Positions 55,027 to 63,232 of a DNA stretch of 64,000 nt are shown here, piece by piece. Position 1 is the first letter of the stretch. Each line of letters opens with the position of its first letter. Location: positions 62,001-126,000 of the forward strand of contig CANMQX010000006.1 of NCBI GenBank assembly GCA_947500135.1. Direction: 5' to 3'. This stretch comes from an uncultured Paracoccaceae bacterium. Lineage in GTDB: Bacteria > Pseudomonadota > Alphaproteobacteria > Rhodobacterales > Rhodobacteraceae. The notes under the pieces were generated by a model. That model was given only the letters and a program-made list of their open reading frames with translations, was not told the origin of the DNA and ran no database searches. The position numbers were made by a program, and so were the translations under genes.

Positions 55027-55050
55027 AAAAACCGCGCCATTTCGGGCGCG
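55027..55050 (-). terminator. Intrinsic terminator after gmaS
   Basis: On the minus strand CGCGCC-CGAAAT-GGCGCG followed by GTTTTTG, 11 bp after the gmaS stop. It closes the amt-mgs-gmaS operon before tmm. Confidence 0.8.
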
Positions 55051-55060
55051 ACTGAATGGA

Positions 55061-56389
55061 TCAGATATCGAGCGTGTTCGCCTTTTCCCATTCGGTGAAG
55101 TGGGACACGAAATCATTCCATTCCTGATGCTTCATCTTCAGATATGCTGCAGAGAATTCCGCGCCCATCGCATCCTTCAGGCCCTTGTCCTTGTCATAGG
55201 CGCGCAAGGCATCAAGCATGTTCAGCGGCAGTTTAGGCGCACCTTTGACCTTGTGGCCTTCGGCATACATGTCGATGTCATGGCGTTTGCCCGGATCAGC
55301 CTTTGACCGGATGCCCGACAGGCCCGCGGCAATGATAACGGCCTGCAATAGATATGGGTTCGCAGCCCCATCCGGCAGGCGCAGTTCGAACCGGCCCGGG
55401 CCGGGGACACGTACCATATGGGTGCGGTTATTGCCGGTCCAAGTGACCGTATTGGGCGCCCATGTGGCCCCCGACATGGTGCGCGGGGCGTTGATCCGTT
55501 TGTAGCTGTTCACGGTTGGATTGGTGATCGCAGCCAAGGCGCTGGCGTGTTTCATGATCCCGCCCAGGAAATGCTTACCCCGTTCCGAAAGGCCCAATTC
55601 ACCTGTTTGCCCTTCGCCCTTACCCGCAAAGACGTTGGTTTTAGCCTTCGCACCCGGCGCATCCCAAACCGAGATATGGGCATGACAGCCATTGCCTGTC
55701 AGTCCTTCGACAGGTTTGGGCATAAAGGTTGCGCGAAACCCGTGCTTTTCCGCGACACATTTGGCCATGAATTTGAAGAACGAATGCTTGTCCGCCGTTT
55801 TTAGCGCATCATCGAAATCCCAGTTCATTTCCCACTGGCCATTGGCGTCTTCGTGGTCGTTCTGATACGGGTTCCAGCCCATTTCCAGCATGTGATCGCT
55901 GATCTCGCGGATCACATCCAGCCGCCGCATGAATGCCTGTTGATCGTAACAGGGCTTGGCCGCCGTATCGAACGCATCGCTGATCTGGTCGCCTTCGGGG
56001 GTCAACAGAAAGAACTCGGCTTCGATGCCGGTCTTGACATGCATCCCTTCTTCCGCAGCTTCTGCGATGAGGCGGCGCAGCACATTGCGCGGGGCCTGGG
56101 CAACGGGTTCACCTTCCATGACGCAATCGGCGGGTACCCAGGCGATTTCCTTATTCCAGGGCAGGATAATCACCGCTTCTGGGTCAGGCACAGCCAGCAT
56201 ATCGGGATGCGCCGGGGTCAGGTCCAGCCATGTGGCAAAGCCCGCAAAACCGGCCCCTTCTTCCTGCATATCAGCGATGGCGCGGGCGGGGACAAGCTTG
56301 GCCCTTTGCCCCCCAAACAGATCCGTGAATGAGATCATGAAATATTTGACGCCATTGTCTTTGGCGAATTTAGCGAGGTCAGTTGCCAT
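55061..56389 (-). CDS. gmaS: Gamma-glutamylmethylamide synthetase GmaS
   Basis: Glutamine-synthetase-fold ligase that joins monomethylamine to glutamate with ATP, the entry step of the N-methylglutamate pathway. The 442-residue protein has the catalytic motifs GIEAEFFLL near residue 115 and NPYQNDHEDANGQWEMNWDFDDAL. The NGCHAHISVWD and YKRINAPRTMSGATW blocks follow. GxxNRTHMVRVPGPGRFELRLPDGAANPYL is the arginine-rich active-site region. Its place next to mgsABC and tmm separates it from ordinary glutamine synthetase. Confidence 0.92.
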   Translation of the reverse strand: MATDLAKFAKDNGVKYFMISFTDLFGGQRAKLVPARAIADMQEEGAGFAGFATWLDLTPAHPDMLAVPDPEAVIILPWNKEIAWVPADCVMEGEPVAQAPRNVLRRLIAEAAEEGMHVKTGIEAEFFLLTPEGDQISDAFDTAAKPCYDQQAFMRRLDVIREISDHMLEMGWNPYQNDHEDANGQWEMNWDFDDALKTADKHSFFKFMAKCVAEKHGFRATFMPKPVEGLTGNGCHAHISVWDAPGAKAKTNVFAGKGEGQTGELGLSERGKHFLGGIMKHASALAAITNPTVNSYKRINAPRTMSGATWAPNTVTWTGNNRTHMVRVPGPGRFELRLPDGAANPYLLQAVIIAAGLSGIRSKADPGKRHDIDMYAEGHKVKGAPKLPLNMLDALRAYDKDKGLKDAMGAEFSAAYLKMKHQEWNDFVSHFTEWEKANTLDI

Positions 56390-56455
56390 TTTACGTTTCC
56401 CTGTCTTTGGAAAGAATGGGGCGCGATCTGAAACCAGCCGCGCCCTCGTTTTCGA

Positions 56456-57802
56456 TTAGTATGATGTGTTTGGTTTGCCGGGGTACCAGTCGGTTCCGGC
56501 CAGCGGCACCTTGGCCATGGCTGCCGCTTCCATTGTCAGCGCCACCAGATCCTCTGGCTCCAGATTATGCAGGTGGTTCTTGCCGCAGGCCCGGGCGATG
56601 GTCTGCGCCTCAAGCGTCATCACCTTGAGGTAGTTGCGCAACCGCCGCCCGCCTTCGATGGGATCAAAACGCGCCATTAGGTCCGGGTCCTGCGTGGTGA
56701 TGCCTGCCGGGTCCTGCCCTTCATGCCAGTCATCATAGGCACCAGCCGTGGTGCCCAAGGCGTTATATTCGCTTTCCCATTTGGGGTCATTGTCACCCAG
56801 GGCGATCAGGGCCGCCGTGCCGATGGCCACCGCATCGGCCCCCAGCGCCATGGCCTTGGCCACATCGGCGCCCGACCGGATCCCGCCCGACAGGATCAAC
56901 TGCACCTTACGATGCATCCCAAGGTCTTGCAGCGCCTGCACCGCAGGCCGCACAATCGCCAGCGTCGGCTGGCCAACATGTTCGATGAACACGTCCTGCG
57001 TCGCCGCCGTACCGCCTTGCATCCCATCCAGCACAACCGCGTCAGCCCCCGCCTTGATTGCCAGCGTGGTGTCGTAGTAGGGGCGTGCGCCCGCGACCTT
57101 TACATAGATCGGGACTTTCCAGCCGGTGATTTCGCGCAGCTCAAGGATTTTGATTTCCAGATCATCCGGCCCGGTCCAGTCAGGGTGCCGACAGGCCGAA
57201 CGCTGGTCGATCCCTTTTGGCAAGTTACGCATTTCGGCAACGCGGTCGCTGATCTTCTGCCCCAGCAACATGCCACCGCCGCCGGGTTTGGCCCCCTGAC
57301 CGACGACAATCTCGATCGCATCCGCCTTGCGCAGATCGTCGGGGTTCATGCCATAGCGGCTGGGCAGATATTGATAGACCAGCTTGTCGGAATGGCCGCG
57401 TTCTTCCGGCGTCATGCCCCCGTCACCGGTGGTGGTCGAGGTCCCGGCCGCAGATGCGCCACGCCCCAACGCCTCTTTCGCCGGACCCGACAAGGCCCCA
57501 AAAGACATGCCCGCAATGGTGATCGGGATATCCAGCTCAATCGGGTTTTCGGCGTGCAACCCGCCGATGGTCACGCTGGTTTCGCATTTCTCGCGATAGC
57601 CCTCCAGCGGGTAACGTGAGATTGACGCGCCCATGAACAGAAGGTCATCAAAGGATGGCACCTTGCGTTTCGCGCCACCGCCCCGAATGTCATAAATGCC
57701 TGTCGCAGCGGCCCGCCGGATATCGCTGTTGATATCCTGGGTAAAGGTCGCCGATTGGCGCGGCGTGGTGTGGGGGATACCCTTGGCGTCGTGTCTGTTC
57801 AT
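56456..57802 (-). CDS. mgsC: N-methylglutamate synthase subunit MgsC (glutamate-synthase FMN domain)
   Basis: FMN-binding subunit of N-methylglutamate synthase, homologous to the central barrel of glutamate synthase large chain. The 448-residue product contains IPITIAGMSFGALSGPAKEALGRGA near residue 75 and VGQGAKPGGGGMLLGQKIS. VYVKVAGARPYYDTTLAIKAGADAVVLDGMQGGTAAT (written here without its first Pro-Ile) and GADVAKAMALGADAVAIGTAAL are the flavin/phosphate region. AAGGA lies 7 bases before ATG 57802. It follows mgsB by 10 bp and precedes gmaS. Confidence 0.9.
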   Translation of the reverse strand: MNRHDAKGIPHTTPRQSATFTQDINSDIRRAAATGIYDIRGGGAKRKVPSFDDLLFMGASISRYPLEGYREKCETSVTIGGLHAENPIELDIPITIAGMSFGALSGPAKEALGRGASAAGTSTTTGDGGMTPEERGHSDKLVYQYLPSRYGMNPDDLRKADAIEIVVGQGAKPGGGGMLLGQKISDRVAEMRNLPKGIDQRSACRHPDWTGPDDLEIKILELREITGWKVPIYVKVAGARPYYDTTLAIKAGADAVVLDGMQGGTAATQDVFIEHVGQPTLAIVRPAVQALQDLGMHRKVQLILSGGIRSGADVAKAMALGADAVAIGTAALIALGDNDPKWESEYNALGTTAGAYDDWHEGQDPAGITTQDPDLMARFDPIEGGRRLRNYLKVMTLEAQTIARACGKNHLHNLEPEDLVALTMEAAAMAKVPLAGTDWYPGKPNTSY

Positions 57803-57812
57803 TATGGTATCC

Positions 57813-58496
57813 TTAATATGCGCCAGCGTTATCGACGTCGAAATTGTAAAGATTGCGGGCAGATCCGTAGCGGGTGAATTCGGACGGGTCGGCATCGATC
57901 CCGGCCTCATCCAGCAGCCCCTTCAGAATCTCGATATGCTCTGGCCGCATCTCTTTCTTCTCGCAATCAGCACCCAAGCTCTTGATCGTGCCGCGCACGA
58001 AAAACCGTGCCTCGTAGCAACTGTCGCCCAGCGCATCGCCTGCATCACCGCAAACCACAAGATTGCCGGACTGGCCCATGAAGGCCGACATATGCCCGAC
58101 ACTACCTTGTACGACGATATTGACGCCCTTCATGGAAATGCCGCAGCGGGATGATGCGTTACCCTTAACAACAATCAGTCCGCCATGGCCTGTCGCGCCC
58201 AGATATTGGCTGGCGTCGCCTTCGATCACGATTTTGCCGGACATGATGTTTTCGCCCGTGCCCGGCCCGGCAGAGCCATGAATATTCACTGTCGCCCGCT
58301 GGTTCATGCCTGCGCAGTAGTAGCCTGTTGAACCCTTCACCGTCACCTCAATCGGGGCGTCCAGCCCACAGGCAATAGCGTGCGATCCCCGTGGGTTGAC
58401 GATTTCCCACGCGGTCTGGTTGGTATCTTTGGATTGTGCATGCAGCGTCTTGTTGGTTTCGCGCAGACCAATTTCTGTCAGATCGATTGTCTGCAT
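57813..58496 (-). CDS. mgsB: N-methylglutamate synthase subunit MgsB (GXGXG domain)
   Basis: A 227-residue protein consisting of the right-handed beta-helix found at the end of glutamate synthase large chains. Repeated glycine motifs are visible: STGYYCAGMNQRATVNIHGSAGPGTGENIMSG, GDASQYLGATGHGG, GNASSRCGISMKG and GSVGHMSAFMGQSG. The ATG at 58496 lies one base after the mgsA stop (TAAGATG). The longer reading frame to 58634 is inside mgsA. It acts with MgsA and MgsC as one enzyme. Confidence 0.9.
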   Translation of the reverse strand: MQTIDLTEIGLRETNKTLHAQSKDTNQTAWEIVNPRGSHAIACGLDAPIEVTVKGSTGYYCAGMNQRATVNIHGSAGPGTGENIMSGKIVIEGDASQYLGATGHGGLIVVKGNASSRCGISMKGVNIVVQGSVGHMSAFMGQSGNLVVCGDAGDALGDSCYEARFFVRGTIKSLGADCEKKEMRPEHIEILKGLLDEAGIDADPSEFTRYGSARNLYNFDVDNAGAY

Positions 58497-58497
58497 C

Positions 58498-59454
58498 TTA
58501 GGCGGCTTTCTTGGATGTTGGGGCCTTATCGTGGCTCCAGAAATAGACGGTTGCGGGCTCTGGTTCCCAGACCCGGGCGTTTTCAATCCCCGGCAGGTCC
58601 ACAAGGGCGCGATATTCGCTGCCAAAGGCCACATATTGATCGGTTTCGGCCATCACCGCGGGCTTGCAGGCAATCGGGTCGCGGACCACGCCAAACCCGT
58701 CCTTGGTGCCGACCACGAAGGTAAAGAACCCGTCCAGATCATCCAAAGAGCTTTGCAATGCTTCGCCCAGCGTGGCGCCGTTCTGCATCTGCCATGTCAG
58801 GTAAGCCGCGCCGACCTCTGTGTCGTTTTCGGTTTCAATATGAATCCCCTCGCGGCGCAGCTTGCGGCGCAGGGAATTGTGGTTCGACAGTGACCCGTTA
58901 TGCACAAGGCATTGGTCATCGCCCGTGTTGAACGGGTGCGCGCCCATGGTCGTCACGGCAGATTCGGTGGCCATGCGAGTGTGGCCAATGCCATGGGTGC
59001 CGGACATCTTGGCGATGTCGAAACGGGCGGCAACATCCTTGGGCAGGCCGACTTCTTTATAGATTTCAAGCGTTTCACCACCGCTCATGACCCGAATATC
59101 AGGGTTGATTTCGGCAAGTGCTGCGCGGGCAGAGGCAAGCGTGCCTGCGGGGATGGTCAGTACCGCATGGGTGCCTGCGGGGATGGTCAGTACCGCATGG
59201 GTGCTTTTGACCGACATCGCGACCGATGTCCCCATCGCCTTGCCCAATGCGGCGTCCAGTCCTGCGAATGTGGTCTCTGGCGTGTCTGATTGCACGGTCA
59301 GTTTCATCTGGCCGGGGGTTTCGTCCCCGTAAATCGCGATGCCGGCGCTGTCAGGGCCACGGTCTGTCATCGTGATCAGCATGGCGGTCAGAAGCTCACC
59401 AAGCTGCGGTTCAAGCGCGCTATCTTTCAAAAACAACCCTACGATTCCACACAT
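58498..59454 (-). CDS. mgsA: N-methylglutamate synthase subunit MgsA (class II glutaminase domain)
   Basis: A 318-residue class II glutamine amidotransferase-type subunit. The N-terminal nucleophile Cys2 is present (MCGIVGLFLKDS), with TMTDRGPDSAGIAIYG, GIGHTRMATESAVTTMGAHPF and VHNGSLSNHNSLRRKL. Start ATG 59454 has AAGGA 8 bases upstream and is fixed by the Cys2 requirement; the longer frame to 59505 is excluded. A perfect 30-bp tandem duplication inside the gene adds ten residues (two copies of THAVLTIPAG), which may be strain-specific. Confidence 0.92.
   Translation of the reverse strand: MCGIVGLFLKDSALEPQLGELLTAMLITMTDRGPDSAGIAIYGDETPGQMKLTVQSDTPETTFAGLDAALGKAMGTSVAMSVKSTHAVLTIPAGTHAVLTIPAGTLASARAALAEINPDIRVMSGGETLEIYKEVGLPKDVAARFDIAKMSGTHGIGHTRMATESAVTTMGAHPFNTGDDQCLVHNGSLSNHNSLRRKLRREGIHIETENDTEVGAAYLTWQMQNGATLGEALQSSLDDLDGFFTFVVGTKDGFGVVRDPIACKPAVMAETDQYVAFGSEYRALVDLPGIENARVWEPEPATVYFWSHDKAPTSKKAA
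59141..59200. repeat. Perfect 30-bp tandem duplication inside mgsA
   Basis: Bases 59141-59170 are repeated without change at 59171-59200. The duplication is in frame and yields IPAGTHAVLTIPAGTHAVLT. The zero divergence points to a recent slippage event. Confidence 0.95.
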
Positions 59455-59554
59455 CGGCGCTATCCTTTCCGGAAGAGAATTCATTGATTCGCAGGCTAAC
59501 AGCAAAGATTAGCCACCTTCAACCATCAGGAAACAAATTTTCCTCATGGTAATG

Positions 59555-59583
59555 TTGGACGGCCCCGTGAAAGGGCCGCCCAA
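59555..59583. terminator. Strong hairpin between the small membrane gene and mgsA
   Basis: TTGGACGGCCC / GGGCCGCCCAA pairs at 10 of 11 positions around a 7-nt loop. No T-run follows on the minus strand, so it may be an attenuator or mRNA-stabilising element rather than a full terminator. Confidence 0.5.
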
Positions 59584-59589
59584 CAGCCG

Positions 59590-59805
59590 TTAGTAGCGTT
59601 CGAGCATCTTGTCGATCTTCTCTTTCTCACCCATTTTCCGCGCTTCTTCGAGGTGCTGTCCCTCGCGCACGAACTGAATGCGGTGCCATGCCAGCCAGAA
59701 GATGACCCCGATGATGGTCATCGGCATTTCCCAACCCTGAAAGGGGTAGATGGCGTTGACATCGGCCAGATCAACGGCCCAGCTTTCATATCCAATTGTA
59801 GACAT
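59590..59805 (-). CDS. Small membrane protein between amt and mgsA
   Basis: A 71-residue protein with one hydrophobic segment (MPMTIIGVIFWLAWHRIQF, about residues 27-46). A charged, helical C-terminus follows (REGQHLEEARKMGEKEKIDKMLERY). It lies 17 bp after the amt stop and is transcribed with it. No named family; the topology (short periplasmic start, one span, cytoplasmic helix) could suit an accessory subunit of the transporter. That is inference from position. Confidence 0.72.
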   Translation of the reverse strand: MSTIGYESWAVDLADVNAIYPFQGWEMPMTIIGVIFWLAWHRIQFVREGQHLEEARKMGEKEKIDKMLERY

Positions 59806-59822
59806 TGCGTATCTCTCCTCTC

Positions 59823-61187
59823 TTAGGATTTGGCTGCAAGTGCAGCTTTATCGGCTTCGATGATCGCGGCTTTTGCGTCCTCATAGGCGTGGTGCTCGGC
59901 ATAATCGAGGCCTTGCAGTTCCACCTCTTCAGGGATGCGCAACACGCCTGCCATCGACTGAAGCTTGGCCACAATGAAGCCCGGCAGAAAGCCCAGGACA
60001 AAGAACATGATCACGGCCCCAAGGAACTGACCAACCGGATTGATCGCAGCATAACCTTCGTAGGGCGAGCTTGGCGCGCCCCAAAGAACGAAGCCAGAGA
60101 TCACCAGACCGACGAAGCCCGCATAACCATGGACCGCAACAGCGCCCACCGCATCATCCAGTTTGAACTTACGCTCAACCCAGTAGTGCAGGTTGTAGAC
60201 GATCACGACACCAATCGCGGCAATGATCATCGCCTGGATCGGATGATAAAGGTCATTGCCCGCAGATGCGGTGATGATCCCGGCCAGCCCGCCAGAGAAT
60301 GTCCAGAACGCATCGCCCTTGGACACGACATAGGCCGCCATCAGACCGCCCGACAGCGACATCAGGAAGTTAAACGTGATCGCCGACAAGGATGTTGGCG
60401 CCAGATAGATATTCGTGGCTGTCCAAGTCGTACCGGTGATCTGACCGCCAATCGCCTCTGGTGAAATCGCAGGCACGTTACAGGCCGCATAAAACCCCCA
60501 AAAGCCGGTGTAGATCAGGAAAATCCCGATGGTCAGCATCCATGGGTTATGCGGTGGAATATCGCGCGGTGTGCCATCCTTGGCAAACTTGCCGATCCGC
60601 GGACCAAGCACCATGATCACGCCCAGCGCATAACCACCCGCAATCGCGTGGATCACACCAGATGCATAGGCGTCGTGATAGCCCAGCTTCTGCACCATCC
60701 AACCGCCGTAATGCCAGCCCCATGCTGCATCGATGATCCAGAAGACGGAACCGATCAGAACCGCATGGACCCAAAGCGCAGAGGACCGAATGCGTTCGAT
60801 GACCGACCCCGAAACAATCGATGCCGCCGTCCAAGAGAACAGCAGGAACGCCGCCCAAAAGACGCCAGTGATCCGGTCATCCAGATTGGTCGCCATGTTT
60901 TCAGACCATGGCAGGTTGGCAGCCCCGGCCTCGAAGTCAATCGATCCGCCAAAGAACCAGAAATTGGGGAAAGCCCAATAGATCCACCAGCCAAAGAAGA
61001 AGAATGTCACTGTGACCAACGGAATGATCATGATGTTCTTCATTAATGTGTGCATATGGTTCCGGGCGCGGCTGGCACCCACTTCATACATGCAGAATCC
61101 CACATGAATCAGGAACATGAAAACAACCGTTACCCAGTAATAAAACTCGGTAAATACGGTCGTCAGAGCGTCGAGATTTCCATCCAC
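59823..61187 (-). CDS. amtB: Ammonium transporter (Amt family)
   Basis: A 454-residue channel with about eleven spans. The N-terminus FMFLIHVGFCMYEVGASRARNHMHTLMKNIMIIP is typical of Amt. The conserved aspartate and first pore histidine lie in DAYASGVIHAIAGGYALG, and the second pore histidine in VAVHGYAGFVGLVISG. VSGSVIERIR is the usual SGAxAER region. A GlnK gene is not adjacent. First gene of the operon leading to mgsABC-gmaS, so methylammonium or ammonium uptake for this pathway is the likely job. Confidence 0.93.
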   Translation of the reverse strand: MDGNLDALTTVFTEFYYWVTVVFMFLIHVGFCMYEVGASRARNHMHTLMKNIMIIPLVTVTFFFFGWWIYWAFPNFWFFGGSIDFEAGAANLPWSENMATNLDDRITGVFWAAFLLFSWTAASIVSGSVIERIRSSALWVHAVLIGSVFWIIDAAWGWHYGGWMVQKLGYHDAYASGVIHAIAGGYALGVIMVLGPRIGKFAKDGTPRDIPPHNPWMLTIGIFLIYTGFWGFYAACNVPAISPEAIGGQITGTTWTATNIYLAPTSLSAITFNFLMSLSGGLMAAYVVSKGDAFWTFSGGLAGIITASAGNDLYHPIQAMIIAAIGVVIVYNLHYWVERKFKLDDAVGAVAVHGYAGFVGLVISGFVLWGAPSSPYEGYAAINPVGQFLGAVIMFFVLGFLPGFIVAKLQSMAGVLRIPEEVELQGLDYAEHHAYEDAKAAIIEADKAALAAKS

Positions 61188-61337
61188 TTTCAGATCTCCC
61201 CTGTGATGGCGTCAGGATAAATTTTGCCTGACAGTAATATTTTTTTCCTCGAATACGGGCATAAGAAATCTGACCTGTCAACTCTTTCGATCCAAAACAG
61301 GGCGCCCACACACAAAACCGACAATTCAGATTGTTGC

Positions 61338-61364
61338 CTGTTAGGAAACTTTTTTGACTAACAG
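61338..61364. promoter_or_regulatory. Inverted repeat in the divergent amt/dmmD promoter region
   Basis: CTGTTAG-N13-CTAACAG, with the right arm embedded in GACT-AAC-AGTC. It sits in the 248-bp divergent region between amtB and dmmD. A related GGCTAA...TTAGCC pair containing CTAACAG lies upstream of mgsA (59494-59514). Candidate operator of an unidentified regulator. Confidence 0.4.
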
Positions 61365-61435
61365 TCTTGCTTTTAATGCCGTCCTGAGTCTCAATCAGAA
61401 GCAACCAAAAACACAGATCAACGGGGAACCTGATT

Positions 61436-62584
61436 ATGGCCATTCTTTGGAGAACCTCTGCGCTTGCACATCGCCACGCAGAGATTGGCGGCGAGCTTGA
61501 GGATTGGAACGGCATGGGAACGGCGTGGTTCTATGACCACACACCCGAACGCGCCAAAGCCGATTACGAGGCCATTCGTACCAAAGCAGGCCTGATGGAT
61601 GTGTCCGGCCTGAAGAAAGTGCATGTTGTCGGCGCTGATGCGGCTTATGTCATCGACCGCGTGACAACCCGCAATGTTGAAAAGATCGCGCCGGGTCGGT
61701 CAACCTATGCATCCATACTGAACAGCGACGGCAAGTTCATTGATGACTGCATCATCTACCACATCGCTGTGAATTCCTGGATGGTTGTGCATGGCACAGG
61801 CACCGGGATGGAACAGCTCGCCTCGGTCGCTGCAGGCAAGAATTGCGAAATCCTGTTCGACGACGATCTGCATGATATGTCGCTTCAAGGCCCGGTTGCT
61901 GTTGATCTGCTGGCGCAGGAGATTCCAGCAATCCGTGATCTGGCTTATTTTGGGCTAATGCAGACACGGCTTTATGGTCGCGACGTGATGATTTCGCGCA
62001 CCGGCTATACCGGCGAACGCGGGTATGAGATTTTCTGCCGTGCCAAGGATGCCGTCCATCTATGGGACAGTATTCTTGAGGCTGGCAAAGATATGGGCGT
62101 GCGGCCCACGCAATTCAGCACCCTCGATATGTTGCGCATCGAAAGTTATCTGCTGTTCTATCCCGGCGATAACTCTGAAACCTTCCCCTTCGATGATGAG
62201 CCTTGCGGGGACACGCTGTGGGAACTTGGGCTGGAATTCACCGTCTCCCCCGGCAAGGAAGGCTTCATCGGGGCCGAAAACCACTATGCAATGGAAGGCA
62301 AGGAACGGTTCAAGATTTACGGCGTGCAACTGTCTGACAGCATGGAGCAGATGGAAATGCACGCCCGTGTCCTGCATGATGGCAAGGATGTCGGCGTGAT
62401 CACTTATGGTCTATCGTCAGAGCTGAACAAATACAGCGTGGCGATTGCCCGTCTTGATCCTGCGGTCGCCAAGGCAGGCACCAAGCTGGTTATCAAACAG
62501 CCCGACGGCACCGAATTGGCGGCAACAGCCGAAGAAATGCCGTTCTATGATAAAGACAAGTCGATCCGCACCGCAAAGGGCTGA
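61436..62584 (+). CDS. dmmD: GcvT-like folate-binding protein DmmD, dimethylamine operon
   Basis: A 382-residue aminomethyltransferase-fold protein. Motifs are KAGLMDVSGLKKVHVVGADA, NSDGKFIDDCIIYHI, ISRTGYTGERGYEIFCRAKDA, LDMLRIESYLLFYPGDN and KEGFIGAENHY. They place it near the GcvT half of Tdm and dimethylglycine-type demethylases. In Ruegeria pomeroyi the gene dmmD precedes dmmABC and is needed for growth on methylamines; this gene has that position. It probably transfers the one-carbon unit to tetrahydrofolate. A terminator separates it from dmmA. Confidence 0.75.
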   Translation: MAILWRTSALAHRHAEIGGELEDWNGMGTAWFYDHTPERAKADYEAIRTKAGLMDVSGLKKVHVVGADAAYVIDRVTTRNVEKIAPGRSTYASILNSDGKFIDDCIIYHIAVNSWMVVHGTGTGMEQLASVAAGKNCEILFDDDLHDMSLQGPVAVDLLAQEIPAIRDLAYFGLMQTRLYGRDVMISRTGYTGERGYEIFCRAKDAVHLWDSILEAGKDMGVRPTQFSTLDMLRIESYLLFYPGDNSETFPFDDEPCGDTLWELGLEFTVSPGKEGFIGAENHYAMEGKERFKIYGVQLSDSMEQMEMHARVLHDGKDVGVITYGLSSELNKYSVAIARLDPAVAKAGTKLVIKQPDGTELAATAEEMPFYDKDKSIRTAKG

Positions 62585-62591
62585 TCTGAAC

Positions 62592-62617
62592 GGGCGCGGG
62601 ACCACCCGCGCCCTTTT
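62592..62617 (+). terminator. Intrinsic terminator between dmmD and dmmA
   Basis: GGGCGCGGG-ACCA-CCCGCGCCC, a perfect 9-bp GC stem, followed by TTTTCGTT. It lies 7 bp after the dmmD stop and 19 bp before dmmA. Confidence 0.85.
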
Positions 62618-62635
62618 CGTTCCAAAAGGACTGAT

Positions 62636-63232
62636 ATGTCGAAGTTTACGTTTCCCGAAAGCATCCGCAGCCGCCCCGTTTACGGCATGCTGGAACCGCG
62701 CGCAGGGTCTGCCCATCTTTTCATAGCTGACGCTGAAGGCGCGGAAGCGATCATTGAAATGGCCACGCCCGCGATTATGGCAAAAGGTCATATCATCTAT
62801 ATCGCCAAAGGCACCGATTATGAGGCGCAGCTGCGCGCGCTGAACCCTGCATCGTTCTATGCCGGGCCTTCCTATGGCGCAGCCGAACAGCGCATTCACA
62901 AAACGCTGGCCGACGCCAAGATGGGTTTGCAGGTCTATCTGACAGGGACCGAAGGGTTAATCGGTCAGGCCCAGAACGCCGCTATGCAGGCAGGCGTCCC
63001 GCATACCGCCATCCAGACAGAACATCGCGGATCAACGGCCCGGCGGATGCAATGCGTGCATTGCAAAGGCATCACCGAAGATGTGGAAACCGACCCGTTT
63101 ATCTGCGGCCATTGCGGATTGAACCTGTTTGTCCGCGACCATTATTCGCGCCGCCTGGCCGCCTATCAGGGCGTGTGCATCGATGCCGAGGACCCGGGCA
63201 ATGTGCCCGCACCAAAAGGGATTTACGAATGA
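62636..63232 (+). CDS. dmmA: Dimethylamine monooxygenase subunit DmmA
   Basis: A 198-residue protein matching the DmmA family of the bacterial dimethylamine monooxygenase, which makes monomethylamine and formaldehyde. The N-terminal half is alpha/beta (VYGMLEPRAGSAHLFIADAEG; LQVYLTGTEGLIGQAQNAA). The C-terminal zinc ribbon has Cys140, Cys143, Cys157 and Cys160 (MQCVHCKGITED ... FICGHCGLNLFVRDHYSRR). AAAAGGA lies 6 bases before the ATG. It overlaps dmmB by four bases. Confidence 0.75.
   Translation: MSKFTFPESIRSRPVYGMLEPRAGSAHLFIADAEGAEAIIEMATPAIMAKGHIIYIAKGTDYEAQLRALNPASFYAGPSYGAAEQRIHKTLADAKMGLQVYLTGTEGLIGQAQNAAMQAGVPHTAIQTEHRGSTARRMQCVHCKGITEDVETDPFICGHCGLNLFVRDHYSRRLAAYQGVCIDAEDPGNVPAPKGIYE

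Noticed and set aside
62636..63232. Rubredoxin as identity of the zinc-ribbon protein
   Set aside because: The cysteine pattern alone could suit a rubredoxin-like site, but the protein is too long and the whole chain plus operon context fits DmmA better.
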